Below, one piece after another: positions 39,256-47,333 of a DNA stretch of 64,000 bases. The DNA comes from Verrucomicrobiales bacterium (lineage in GTDB: Bacteria; Verrucomicrobiota; Verrucomicrobiia; Limisphaerales; UBA1100). The position numbers were made by a program, and so were the translations under genes. Position 1 is the first letter of the stretch. The number at the start of each line of letters is the position of its first letter. The stretch covers positions 62,001 through 126,000 of the forward strand of contig SYLI01000032.1 of NCBI GenBank assembly GCA_005809105.1, written 5' to 3'. The notes under the pieces were generated by a model, which saw nothing but the letters and a program-made list of their open reading frames with translations, ran no database searches and was not told the origin of the DNA.

Positions 39256-40654
39256 GATGCGGCGCACGGCGGTCCTCAATCTGGTGGGCCTCACCGAATC
39301 GCTCTTGGGGCCGCGCATGCCCAGGCTGGCCCGATTTCGCGCACAGGGTGCCCTCTCGCGCATCGTGCCGGCGCTTCCGGCCCTCACCTGCACGGCGCAG
39401 TCCAACTATCTCACGGGGCAAACCGCCAGCGTACACGGCGTCGTTGCCAACGGCTGGTACAACAGGGAACTGGCGGAGGTGCAGTTTTGGAAGCAGTCCA
39501 ACCATCTGGTCACCGCGCCCAAAGTCTGGGAAAGCCTGCGCGCAAAGGCGCCCGGCTTCACCGTCGCCAAGCTTTTCTGGTGGTACAACATGTACTCCAG
39601 CGCCGACTGGTCGGTCACCCCGCGCCCCATGTACCCGGCCGACGGCCGCAAGCTTTTTGACATCTACGCGTGGCCTTACGGCGTGCGCGACGAGCTCAAG
39701 CGCGAACTGGGCGAGTTTCCCTTCGCGGGATTCTGGGGGCCGGCGGCAGGGTTGGATTCACCGCAGGGCCCGGCCGACGGTGCCACGCGCTGGATCGCCG
39801 CAGCCGCCCGGATCATCGAGCAGCGGCACCAGCCCACGCTCAACCTGGTGTACCTGCCGCACCTGGACTACAACCTGCAACGACTGGGCCCCGGCGACCC
39901 GCGAATCGACCGCGACCTTCGCCAAGCCGACGACATCGCCGGCGGGCTGATTGATTTCTTCCAAAGCCGCGGCGTGCGCGTGCTGGTGCTTTCCGAATAC
40001 GGCATCACGCCCGTTAAAAGGCCGGTGCACCTCAACCGGCGATTTCGCGAACAGAGATGGATCACGGTGAAGCAGGAGCTGGGGCTGGAGCTGCTCGACT
40101 GCGGCAACAGCAAGGCTTTCGCCGTGGCCGACCATCAGGTGGCGCACGTGTACATCAACGACCGCAGCATCGAAGGCAAGGTGCGCGCGCTGCTGGAGCA
40201 GACCGAGGGTGTGGCGCAAGTGCTGGGCGCGGCAGAGAAGCGGGCCGCGGGCCTGGATCATCCGCGCGCGGGCGACCTTGTCGCCATCGCGGAGGAGGAC
40301 GCGTGGTTCACCTACTATTACTGGCAGGATGACGCGCTCGCGCCGGACTTCGCCCGTTGCGTGGACATCCACCGCAAGCCCGGCTACGACCCTGCCGAAC
40401 TCTTTCTGGACCCCGCCATCCCGCTGGTGAAACTGAAAATCCTCCGGCGCCTGCTGCAGAAGAAACTGGGATTTCGCATGTTGATGGATGTGATCCCGCT
40501 CGACGCCTCGCTGGTACAGGGCTCGCACGGCTGCCGTCCGCGAAACCCCGCCGACTGGCCGGTGTTGCTGGCGGAGGACGCCGCGGCGCTGCCGCAGCCG
40601 CAGCTCGACTCGACTGAAGTCTTCGAGGTGATCGGGCGTCGGATTTTGGCCTGA
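39248..40654 (+). CDS. Alkaline phosphatase/nucleotide pyrophosphatase family protein (EboF-like)
   Basis: 468 aa; VLNLVGLTESLLGPRMPRLARFRAQGALSRIVPALPALTCTAQSNYLTGQTASVHGVVANGWYNRELAEVQFW; overlaps the upstream CDS by 8 bp. Confidence 0.85.
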   Translation: MAEMRRTAVLNLVGLTESLLGPRMPRLARFRAQGALSRIVPALPALTCTAQSNYLTGQTASVHGVVANGWYNRELAEVQFWKQSNHLVTAPKVWESLRAKAPGFTVAKLFWWYNMYSSADWSVTPRPMYPADGRKLFDIYAWPYGVRDELKRELGEFPFAGFWGPAAGLDSPQGPADGATRWIAAAARIIEQRHQPTLNLVYLPHLDYNLQRLGPGDPRIDRDLRQADDIAGGLIDFFQSRGVRVLVLSEYGITPVKRPVHLNRRFREQRWITVKQELGLELLDCGNSKAFAVADHQVAHVYINDRSIEGKVRALLEQTEGVAQVLGAAEKRAAGLDHPRAGDLVAIAEEDAWFTYYYWQDDALAPDFARCVDIHRKPGYDPAELFLDPAIPLVKLKILRRLLQKKLGFRMLMDVIPLDASLVQGSHGCRPRNPADWPVLLAEDAAALPQPQLDSTEVFEVIGRRILA

Positions 40655-40661
40655 TCTAAAA

Positions 40662-41909
40662 ATGAAACCCACCCTCTCATTCCTCTTGCTGATTCCCTTG
40701 ATCGCCAGCGCCGAGAACTGGCCCGCGTGGCGCGGTCCACGCAACGACGGCACCAGCACCGAGCAGCGCGCACCCGTGGAATGGAGTCCGACAAAAGGGG
40801 TGCGCTGGAAGGCGCCGCTGCCCGGCGGCGGCCATGCCTCGCCCATCGTGTGGGAGAACCGGGTGTTCACCGTCGCCGCGATTGCCGACACGCAGGGGCG
40901 CGATCTGATTTGTCTGGACGCACCCTCCGGGCGCAAGGTTTGGCAGGTCACGGTTCTCAAGTCGCCGCTCGAGCGCAAACACCGCGAGAACAGCCACGCC
41001 TCCAGCACCCCGGCCACGGACGGCGCGCTGGTTTATGTCGCCTTCCTGGACACTCAGGAAATGGTGGTGGCAGCCTATGATTTCCAGGGCAAGCAACGGT
41101 GGATGGTGCGGCCGGGCAGCTTCAAGAGTGTGCACGGCTTTTGCAGCTCGCCCACACTCTGGGGCGACAAGGTGATTGTAAATGGCGATCACGACGGCGA
41201 CTCGTACCTGGTGGCGCTGGACAAGGCGACGGGCAAGACGCTGTGGAAAACGGCGCGCCCCAACAAGACCCGCAGCTACTGCGCGCCCATCATCCGCCAG
41301 CTTTCCGGACGCACGCAGATGATTCTTTCTGGCGACCGCTCCATCGCCAGTTACGATCCCGACACGGGCAAGCCCCACTGGTACATCAATGGGCCCACGG
41401 AGCAGTTCGTCGCGTCGCTGGTGTACAATCCCAAGGCGGATCTGCTCTTCATGACCGGCGGTTTTCCCCAGCACCACCTGCTGGCACTGCGGCACGACGG
41501 CCGGGGCGAATTGGGCAACATCATGCACGTGCAGGAAACCGACCTGCCCCAAGTCGCCTGGCACCATACGCGGCCCAGCATGGTTTCGTATGTCCCCTCG
41601 CCCATCAGCGAAGGCGACTACTTTCTTGTCGTCTCCGACACCGGCCATGCCAACTGCTTCCTTGCCAAAACCGGCGAACCCCAATGGCAGGAAAAACTGG
41701 GCCCGCATCATGCCTCCATGGTGTCGGCCAATGGACTGGTGTACTTCACCAGCGACAGCGGGGTCACGACTGTGGTTCGGCCCGGCCCGAAGTACGATCT
41801 GGTCAGCCGCAACGAACTGGGCGAAGCCGTGTATGCCTCTGCTGCCATCAGCAACGGCTGCTTTTACCTCCGGGGCGACGCGCACCTCTATTGTATTGGC
41901 GCACCTTGA
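40662..41909 (+). CDS. Secreted PQQ-binding-like beta-propeller protein
   Basis: Signal MKPTLSFLLLIPLIASA; NWPAWRGPRNDGTSTEQRAPVEWSPTKGVRWKAPLPGGGHASPIVWENRVF, DLICLDAPSGRKVWQVTV. Confidence 0.9.
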   Translation: MKPTLSFLLLIPLIASAENWPAWRGPRNDGTSTEQRAPVEWSPTKGVRWKAPLPGGGHASPIVWENRVFTVAAIADTQGRDLICLDAPSGRKVWQVTVLKSPLERKHRENSHASSTPATDGALVYVAFLDTQEMVVAAYDFQGKQRWMVRPGSFKSVHGFCSSPTLWGDKVIVNGDHDGDSYLVALDKATGKTLWKTARPNKTRSYCAPIIRQLSGRTQMILSGDRSIASYDPDTGKPHWYINGPTEQFVASLVYNPKADLLFMTGGFPQHHLLALRHDGRGELGNIMHVQETDLPQVAWHHTRPSMVSYVPSPISEGDYFLVVSDTGHANCFLAKTGEPQWQEKLGPHHASMVSANGLVYFTSDSGVTTVVRPGPKYDLVSRNELGEAVYASAAISNGCFYLRGDAHLYCIGAP

Positions 41910-42047
41910 TGGGGGCTGGCCCGCTTTGTGCTAAGTCATCCCGCGTGGATTTGTCGGTTGCATTTGGTAATCCACGAGCTAGTTTGACATTGAATCGGTG
42001 CAAACAAGGTGATTAGCTCTGAACTGAGAGCAGCCAAAGTCGCCACT

Positions 42048-43586
42048 ATGAAAGCTCCCTCCCCTTCCTATGGCTTGGTCTTGGGACTCATTGCTGCCGC
42101 GCCCCTGATTTATGCGCAGCCCACCGTGGGTGGGCCGGGAGGATTCAATCCGGGAGGCGTTAGGCCAGGCGGTGTCCCCGGTGGAGTTGGAGGCTTTCCC
42201 GGCGCAGGTGGTGCCCCCGGCGGAGTGGGTGGAGTTCCCGGCGTGCCGGGTGCAGGCGGTTTTCCCGGAGCGGGCGGTGTCCCCGGTGGCATTGGAGGCT
42301 TTCCCGGCGCAGGTGGTGTCCCCGGTGGCATTGGAGGCTTCCCAGGCGCAGGTGGTGCCCCCGGTGGAATCGGAGGCTTTCCTGGCGGTGCTCCCGGTGG
42401 CATCCCCGGTGTCGGTGGTGCTCCCGGTGGAATCGGAGGATTTCCTGGCGGTGCTCCCGGTGGCGTCCCCGGTGTCGGTGGTGCTCCCGGTGGAATCGGA
42501 GGCTTTCCTGGCGGTGCCCCCGGTGGCGTCCCCGGTGTCGGTGGTGCTCCCGGTGGCGTTGGCGGAATTCCCGGAGTGCCCGGAGTGGGCGGTGCCCCCG
42601 GTGGCGTCCCCGGCGTAGGCGGCAATCCTGGAATGAACCCGGATCCGTTTGGTGGTGGTGTTCCTGGAGTCAATCCATTGCCTGGGGTCAACCCTCCCGG
42701 AGGGAATCCCCCACCAGCAGGAACTGGAAACCCGCCTCCCACAACTCAGCCCCCGGTGCCCACACCTCCCCCGCAGCCCGCTTACACCGATGAAGAAATT
42801 CGGGAGGCCATTCGCCTCCTGCGCGAACAGGTGAAGGTGTTCCGCGAACAGGCGGCGAAAGGCGACATGGTTTCCCAGCATAACCTGGGTGTGATGTACA
42901 CGCAGGGAATCGGCGTGCCGGTGAATTTTTCGGAAGCCTTCAGGTGGTTCGCTGCCGCCGCCGAACAAGGCATGCCACAGTCGCAATTCAACCTGGGGAT
43001 CGCCTATGCCATCGGGCAAGGCACCGACAAGAACCGGGTGCAGGCTTACAAGTGGTGGAATCTGTCCGCGGCGCAGGGTTTTCCGGAGGCTTCAAACTCG
43101 CGCGATAGCATCGCCAAGTACATGACCAGCCTGCAAATCCGCGACGCGCAGCGGATGTCCCGCGGTTTTCTTGAAAACCTGGAGCACGTCCAGCGGGTGC
43201 GCGAATTGCGCGAGCGGCGTCTCAACTCTGGCCTGGCCAAAAAACCTGCGCCGCCCACAGAGACAACCCAGCCTGATCCCACTTCTGGAACCGGCGGCAA
43301 CAACCCGGGCACGCCTCCCACCACTCCCGGAACCACGACACGCGCGCCACTTCCCACACCCGGAGGTGCAGGTGCTGCAGTGCCGCCCGCAAACACGGGC
43401 AATGGAGCCGCGCCTGCCCCGCTCCCGCCCAACCCCGTGGTGCCCCCGGCTGTGCTTCCGGCACCACCGGTGCCCGGTGCTCCGATTGGAGGCGCGCCTG
43501 CGCCGCTCATTGGACCAGGGGGGCTGCCCGTGCCGCCCGCTCCCGCACCTCCAGGGCTGCCTGCAGTTCCGCCTGCCGTTCCCTAG
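42048..43586 (+). CDS. Secreted collagen-like Gly/Pro-rich protein with central Sel1-like repeats
   Basis: Signal MKAPSPSYGLVLGLIAAAPLIYAQ; repeats GAPGGIGGFPGGAPGGVPGVGG; Sel1 units AAKGDMVSQHNLGVMYTQGIGVPVNFSEAFRWFAAAAEQGMPQSQFNLGIAYAIGQGTDKNRVQAYKWWNLSAAQG; Pro-rich tail. Confidence 0.8.
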   Translation: MKAPSPSYGLVLGLIAAAPLIYAQPTVGGPGGFNPGGVRPGGVPGGVGGFPGAGGAPGGVGGVPGVPGAGGFPGAGGVPGGIGGFPGAGGVPGGIGGFPGAGGAPGGIGGFPGGAPGGIPGVGGAPGGIGGFPGGAPGGVPGVGGAPGGIGGFPGGAPGGVPGVGGAPGGVGGIPGVPGVGGAPGGVPGVGGNPGMNPDPFGGGVPGVNPLPGVNPPGGNPPPAGTGNPPPTTQPPVPTPPPQPAYTDEEIREAIRLLREQVKVFREQAAKGDMVSQHNLGVMYTQGIGVPVNFSEAFRWFAAAAEQGMPQSQFNLGIAYAIGQGTDKNRVQAYKWWNLSAAQGFPEASNSRDSIAKYMTSLQIRDAQRMSRGFLENLEHVQRVRELRERRLNSGLAKKPAPPTETTQPDPTSGTGGNNPGTPPTTPGTTTRAPLPTPGGAGAAVPPANTGNGAAPAPLPPNPVVPPAVLPAPPVPGAPIGGAPAPLIGPGGLPVPPAPAPPGLPAVPPAVP

Positions 43587-43598
43587 AGCAACCAGCGT

Positions 43599-44984
43599 TT
43601 ATGGGCGTGGCGCACGCGCGCGAAGAAAAGCGCCCAAGAGCTGTGCGTACTGCATAAAGAAGCAGAGATCCTCAAGCGCGTACTCAAAATCCTTTTTCGC
43701 CGAGTCCACCGTCAACAGGCCCACGGGTTCGTTCCCCATGCAGATGGGGGCGTACATTCCGCAGCATGCCGGCAGGCGAACGTCTGTGGCCGCGCCGGCT
43801 TTTTTCCAGCAAACCCCATGCCCACGCGCGATCGTCTCGCGGGCCAGGGCCGCACTCACGAAGGGTTTCAGTCCGGGGACATGCGCCTTGAGTACCAGCC
43901 TGCGCTGCGACACTTCCGCCAGAAACAGCGCCGACCGCTCCGCCGCAGGCAGCACCGTGAGGAGCAGGTTGGCGCCAGAGGCGCAGAGCGCATCAAAGTC
44001 CGCCGTCCCACCCAAATCGCGCGGCGCCAGGAGGAGCGTCCGGTAGTACCCGAGGGTCTTCTGCTTGTTGATGGTGTTGACTTCGAGCTCCGCCATGCGC
44101 GCGAATCTCGCCACCACCTGGATGTGCCCCAAAGGCTCCCCCTCCGTCGCAGGGGCCGAGGGACTCAAGCTTACAAAATCCTCCACCTTGAACACCGGGC
44201 ATGGCCCATCCACGGCCGCGGAGACTTCGGGCTTCGAATCGGGCAAGGGGCTGGTCTCCGCAGGCGCCTTGGGTGGTGCGACCCGCTTGGCTTGGGCGGG
44301 GCCGGGTACAAGCAGCTGCACGTGAAGCTGGGTTTCGCCAATCTGCACGATGTCCATCTTCGAAATTTTGGAGGGACCGGAAATGGGCGTCCCGTTGAGC
44401 ACCGTGCCGTGCCGGCTGCCGCGGTCCTCGACCCAAAGCTCGCCGTTCTCACACCACACCCGCGCGTGCACGCGCGACACGCTTGAGTCCTCGCTCAAAT
44501 CCACGTCCACGGCCTGCTCGGCATGCTTGCGCCCAATCGTCGCCTCGGACTTGGCCACCACCACGGCGCTTCGCTTGCCCTTGTGCTTGACCTCAAATGC
44601 CAGCTTGAGGCCGCCCGCCGGCAGCTCCGCACCCCCTCCTCCGCCCCGAACCACGGGCTGCGGCACCGGCGCGGTTTGCTCCGGCAGCGTGGCGAACACG
44701 CGCAAAACCGACTCGCCCACCTGAACCAGATCCTCCTCCCGCAGCGACCGCACCTGATGCAGCGGCTCTCCGTTCACCGACGTGCCCGTGCTGCTCTTGA
44801 GATCCTCGATGAACACCGCCCCATGCGCGATGAACACGCGCGCGTGCGCCCGCGAAACCGAATCGTCGGGCGTCAGGTCCACGTCCACCAGCCGAGCGCC
44901 GCCGGGCCGGCCGATGATGATTTCCGGCTTCTCAACCGCCACCAAGCGGTTGCCTTGCGACTGGCGGATTTCGACCTGGAACAT
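43599..44984 (-). CDS. Double FHA domain protein with C-terminal GAF-like domain
   Basis: Two FHA cores (IIGRPGGARLVDVDLTPDDSVSRAHARVFIAHGAVFIEDLKSSTGTSVNG; TIGRKHAEQAVDVDLSEDSSVSRVHARVWCENGELWVEDRGSRHGTVLNG); GAF-like C-term ...HGVCWKKAGAATDVRLPACCGMYAPICMGNEPVGLLTVDS. Confidence 0.85.
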   Translation of the reverse strand: MFQVEIRQSQGNRLVAVEKPEIIIGRPGGARLVDVDLTPDDSVSRAHARVFIAHGAVFIEDLKSSTGTSVNGEPLHQVRSLREEDLVQVGESVLRVFATLPEQTAPVPQPVVRGGGGGAELPAGGLKLAFEVKHKGKRSAVVVAKSEATIGRKHAEQAVDVDLSEDSSVSRVHARVWCENGELWVEDRGSRHGTVLNGTPISGPSKISKMDIVQIGETQLHVQLLVPGPAQAKRVAPPKAPAETSPLPDSKPEVSAAVDGPCPVFKVEDFVSLSPSAPATEGEPLGHIQVVARFARMAELEVNTINKQKTLGYYRTLLLAPRDLGGTADFDALCASGANLLLTVLPAAERSALFLAEVSQRRLVLKAHVPGLKPFVSAALARETIARGHGVCWKKAGAATDVRLPACCGMYAPICMGNEPVGLLTVDSAKKDFEYALEDLCFFMQYAQLLGAFLRARAPRP

Positions 44985-45109
44985 GGCGGCTTGGCCGGTT
45001 TGGTGGCCTCAAGCGTGGCCAGTCTTAAGTCAGTGCCCAAACTCAAGTCAATGTTGGAATCGGCTTGCCCGTCAGCGCTCTCTTGGTTTAGGGCTGCACC
45101 AGCACTCGC

Positions 45110-46519
45110 ATGAGCGCGCCCTCACTGATCATCACCGTCGCGCCCACTCCCGACCAGCCATCGGCGCAACTCACGCTGGGCGAGGGAATCCACCTAGTGG
45201 GGCGCGATCCGGATGCAGGGCTTTGCCTCCATTCGCCTTCGGTCTCGCGGCGCCACGCGCATCTGACGATTCGTGAGAACCAGATTGAATTGGAGGATCT
45301 GGGCAGCACCTCGGGCACGTTCGTGGACGGCGTGCCCCTCTCCGGGCGCGTGCCCGTGCAGCCGGGCCAGCGCGTGCAGTTCGGGATGGTGGAGGTGTCA
45401 TTGCAATGGCACCCGCACGCCGAGGGAGCGCCCTCGGGCCTGGTGGGACAGGGCCGGTTCCAGCTGCTGCGGCTCCTGGGGCGCGGAGGCCGCGGCCAGG
45501 TGTGGCAGGCGCAAGACCTCCAGCTTGCCGAACCGGTCGCCCTCAAGTTTCTGGCGCCGGAACTGGCGGCGGATCCGGCGGCACTGGCGGAACTCAGACG
45601 CGAGACGCAGAAGGGCCGGCGACTTTCCCATCCCCACATCATCCGCCTGCATGATCTGGTGCAGCCTCCGGGCGAGGCGGCATTCATTGCGCTCGAGTAC
45701 ATCGAGGGGATGGATCTTTCAAATATGCGCCTGCACCAGCCCCAAGAGCGGTTCACATGGGCGCTGCTGGAGCCGCTCGTGGCACAGTTGTGCGACGCGC
45801 TGGAATACGCGCACGCGCAGCAGGTGATCCACCGGGACATCAAACCCGCCAATCTGATTCTGGACATGCAGGGACGCGTAAAACTGGCGGACTTTGGCAT
45901 CGCCGCCACGATGGCCGACGCGCTGCAACGCACTACCATGACGCCCGACGGCAGCGGCACCGTGCTTTATATGAGCCCGCAGCAAATGCAGGGTGAGCCA
46001 CCCCAACCCACGGACGACCTCTACGCCTTGGGCGCCACGCTCTGCGAACTACTGACGGGCCGCCCGCCGTTTTACACCGGCGACATCTCCCGTCAGGTGC
46101 TGCAACGCGACGCGCCCCCCCTGGCCGCACAGCTCGCCGCGCAGCAATTGCCCGACGACGTACCCCAACACATCCACCGCCTCATCGACGCCTGCCTGTG
46201 CAAGGATGCGGGCGGGCGTCCCCAGTCGGCCGCCCAATTCAAGGCGTGGATGCTGCAAGATACCGCTGGTGCGACTGCGGAACCCAAGCCCGATGCCTCT
46301 GCCCATGGTGGCGCTTGGGAACGGGCTGAAGCTCAACTGCTGCGCCGCTTGCCCGCGTGGGTGCAGGGCTGGGCGCAACCTTTGCAAGCGCGCACACGCG
46401 AGGGCTGCACGGTGGCAGTCCTCGTCATTGCGTGGGTGGCGGTGGAGCTGGTGCTCTCACTGATCCTGAGATCGCATCCCTTCGAGTTTTTCGGCCATGG
46501 AATCTTCCGCCCGTTTTAG
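45110..46519 (+). CDS. FHA domain-containing Ser/Thr protein kinase with C-terminal TM segment
   Basis: FHA core SVSRRHAHLTIRENQIELEDLGSTSGTFVDG; kinase motifs LLGRGGRGQVWQAQDLQLAEPVALKFL, VIHRDIKPANLILDMQGRVKLADFGIA; C-term TVAVLVIAWVAVELVLSLIL. Confidence 0.92.
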   Translation: MSAPSLIITVAPTPDQPSAQLTLGEGIHLVGRDPDAGLCLHSPSVSRRHAHLTIRENQIELEDLGSTSGTFVDGVPLSGRVPVQPGQRVQFGMVEVSLQWHPHAEGAPSGLVGQGRFQLLRLLGRGGRGQVWQAQDLQLAEPVALKFLAPELAADPAALAELRRETQKGRRLSHPHIIRLHDLVQPPGEAAFIALEYIEGMDLSNMRLHQPQERFTWALLEPLVAQLCDALEYAHAQQVIHRDIKPANLILDMQGRVKLADFGIAATMADALQRTTMTPDGSGTVLYMSPQQMQGEPPQPTDDLYALGATLCELLTGRPPFYTGDISRQVLQRDAPPLAAQLAAQQLPDDVPQHIHRLIDACLCKDAGGRPQSAAQFKAWMLQDTAGATAEPKPDASAHGGAWERAEAQLLRRLPAWVQGWAQPLQARTREGCTVAVLVIAWVAVELVLSLILRSHPFEFFGHGIFRPF

Positions 46520-46530
46520 CTTCCCCTTAA

Positions 46531-46560
46531 AAACAACACCGCCGCGGGAGCCCGCGGCGG
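46531..46560 (-). terminator. Hairpin terminator at the convergent kinase/peroxiredoxin junction
   Basis: CCGCCGCGGG-AG-CCCGCGGCGG perfect 10-bp stem; on the minus strand followed by TGTTGTTTTTAAGG, so it best fits the minus-strand gene. Confidence 0.65.
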
Positions 46561-46608
46561 TAAAGTCCTTTGAATGATTTCTGCGCGGCGTGCGCGCAAT
46601 GACCCAAG

Positions 46609-47139
46609 TCAGTCGACTTTAAGTTCCTTGAGCTTCTTGGCGGCGTTGGCGCCGTCCTCTCCCGCCTTCACGGCCTTGTCCACGTGCAGGATTTTTCCAT
46701 CCTTGCCGATGTAAAACGTCCAGCGTTTGGGAATCTTGCCGCCCGGTGCCACCAATCCATAGGCCTGCGCCACCTTGGTGTCCGGATCGCTCAGGATGGG
46801 GTAGTCCAACTCCAGCGACTTGGCGAACTTGGTGTTGACCTCCACCGTGTCGCAACTGGCCGTGAAATAGGCGACGGTGAATTTCTTGAGCTCGGTGCCG
46901 TTCGCACGGAACGACTTGCACTGGGCCGTTCAGCCACCGGTGAAGGCCTTGGGATACCACGCCACCACGACGGCCTTCTTTCCCTTGAAGTCGGAGAGCT
47001 TGTACACCTTGCCGTCGCTTCCCGTCAGCGAAAAGTCCGGGGCCTCGTCGCCCGCCTTCAAATCCGCAGCGTTCATGGTGCCTCCCATCGCCATCAGAAC
47101 CGCGCCCACCAACCAGTCCTTGAGAAGAGTCAGTTTCAT
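46609..47139 (-). CDS. Candidate selenocysteine-containing secreted peroxiredoxin (in-frame TGA at codon 70)
   Basis: ORFs 46930..47208 and 46609..46845 are in the same frame. Joined they read [69 protein letters not shown]-[TGA][87 protein letters not shown]..., a complete peroxiredoxin. The TGA is at 46930..46932. Confidence 0.85.
46895..46921 (-). promoter_or_regulatory. Candidate bacterial SECIS-like hairpin downstream of the in-frame TGA
   Basis: Minus strand after TGA: ACGGCCCA GTGC AAGT CGTTC CGTGC GAACG GCAC. Stem CGTTC/GAACG (46909-46913 / 46899-46903), apical loop CGUGC (46904-46908), lower stem GTGC/GCAC with a 4-nt bulge. Confidence 0.5.
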
Positions 47140-47224
47140 CGTTTGGTTCTCCTGAAAATGAAGGTTGCCAGCAGCCACATCGGGTGTCACCAATAAAATG
47201 CTGGCCAAGCGGGAATGGAAAAGA

Positions 47225-47299
47225 TGGTGCGCGCTGGAGGATTTGAACCTCCGACCCCATCCGTGTGAAGGATATGCTCTACCCCTGAGCTAAGCACGC
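47225..47299 (-). tRNA. tRNA-Val (anticodon CAC)
   Basis: Minus strand GCGTGCT...AGCGCGC acceptor, D arm GCTCAGGGGTAGAGC, anticodon arm TATCC-TTCACAC-GGATG (one mismatch-like pair), T arm GGAGGTTCAAATCCTCC, CCA encoded. Confidence 0.93.
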
Positions 47300-47333
47300 A
47301 CGAGCCGCCACGCTAGCGGGTTGCCGCGCCAAT

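Noticed and set aside
41979-43019. 346-aa minus-strand Thr/Gly/Ser-rich ORF
   Set aside because: Antisense of the collagen-like repeats; the plus-strand frame has a signal peptide and Sel1 motifs.
46609-47208. Peroxiredoxin as a simple pseudogene split by a stop
   Set aside because: Not fully excluded, but the TGA falls exactly on the expected catalytic Cys, the frame is otherwise intact, the downstream half is well conserved and a SECIS-like hairpin follows. The selenoprotein reading is preferred pending a sel-gene search.
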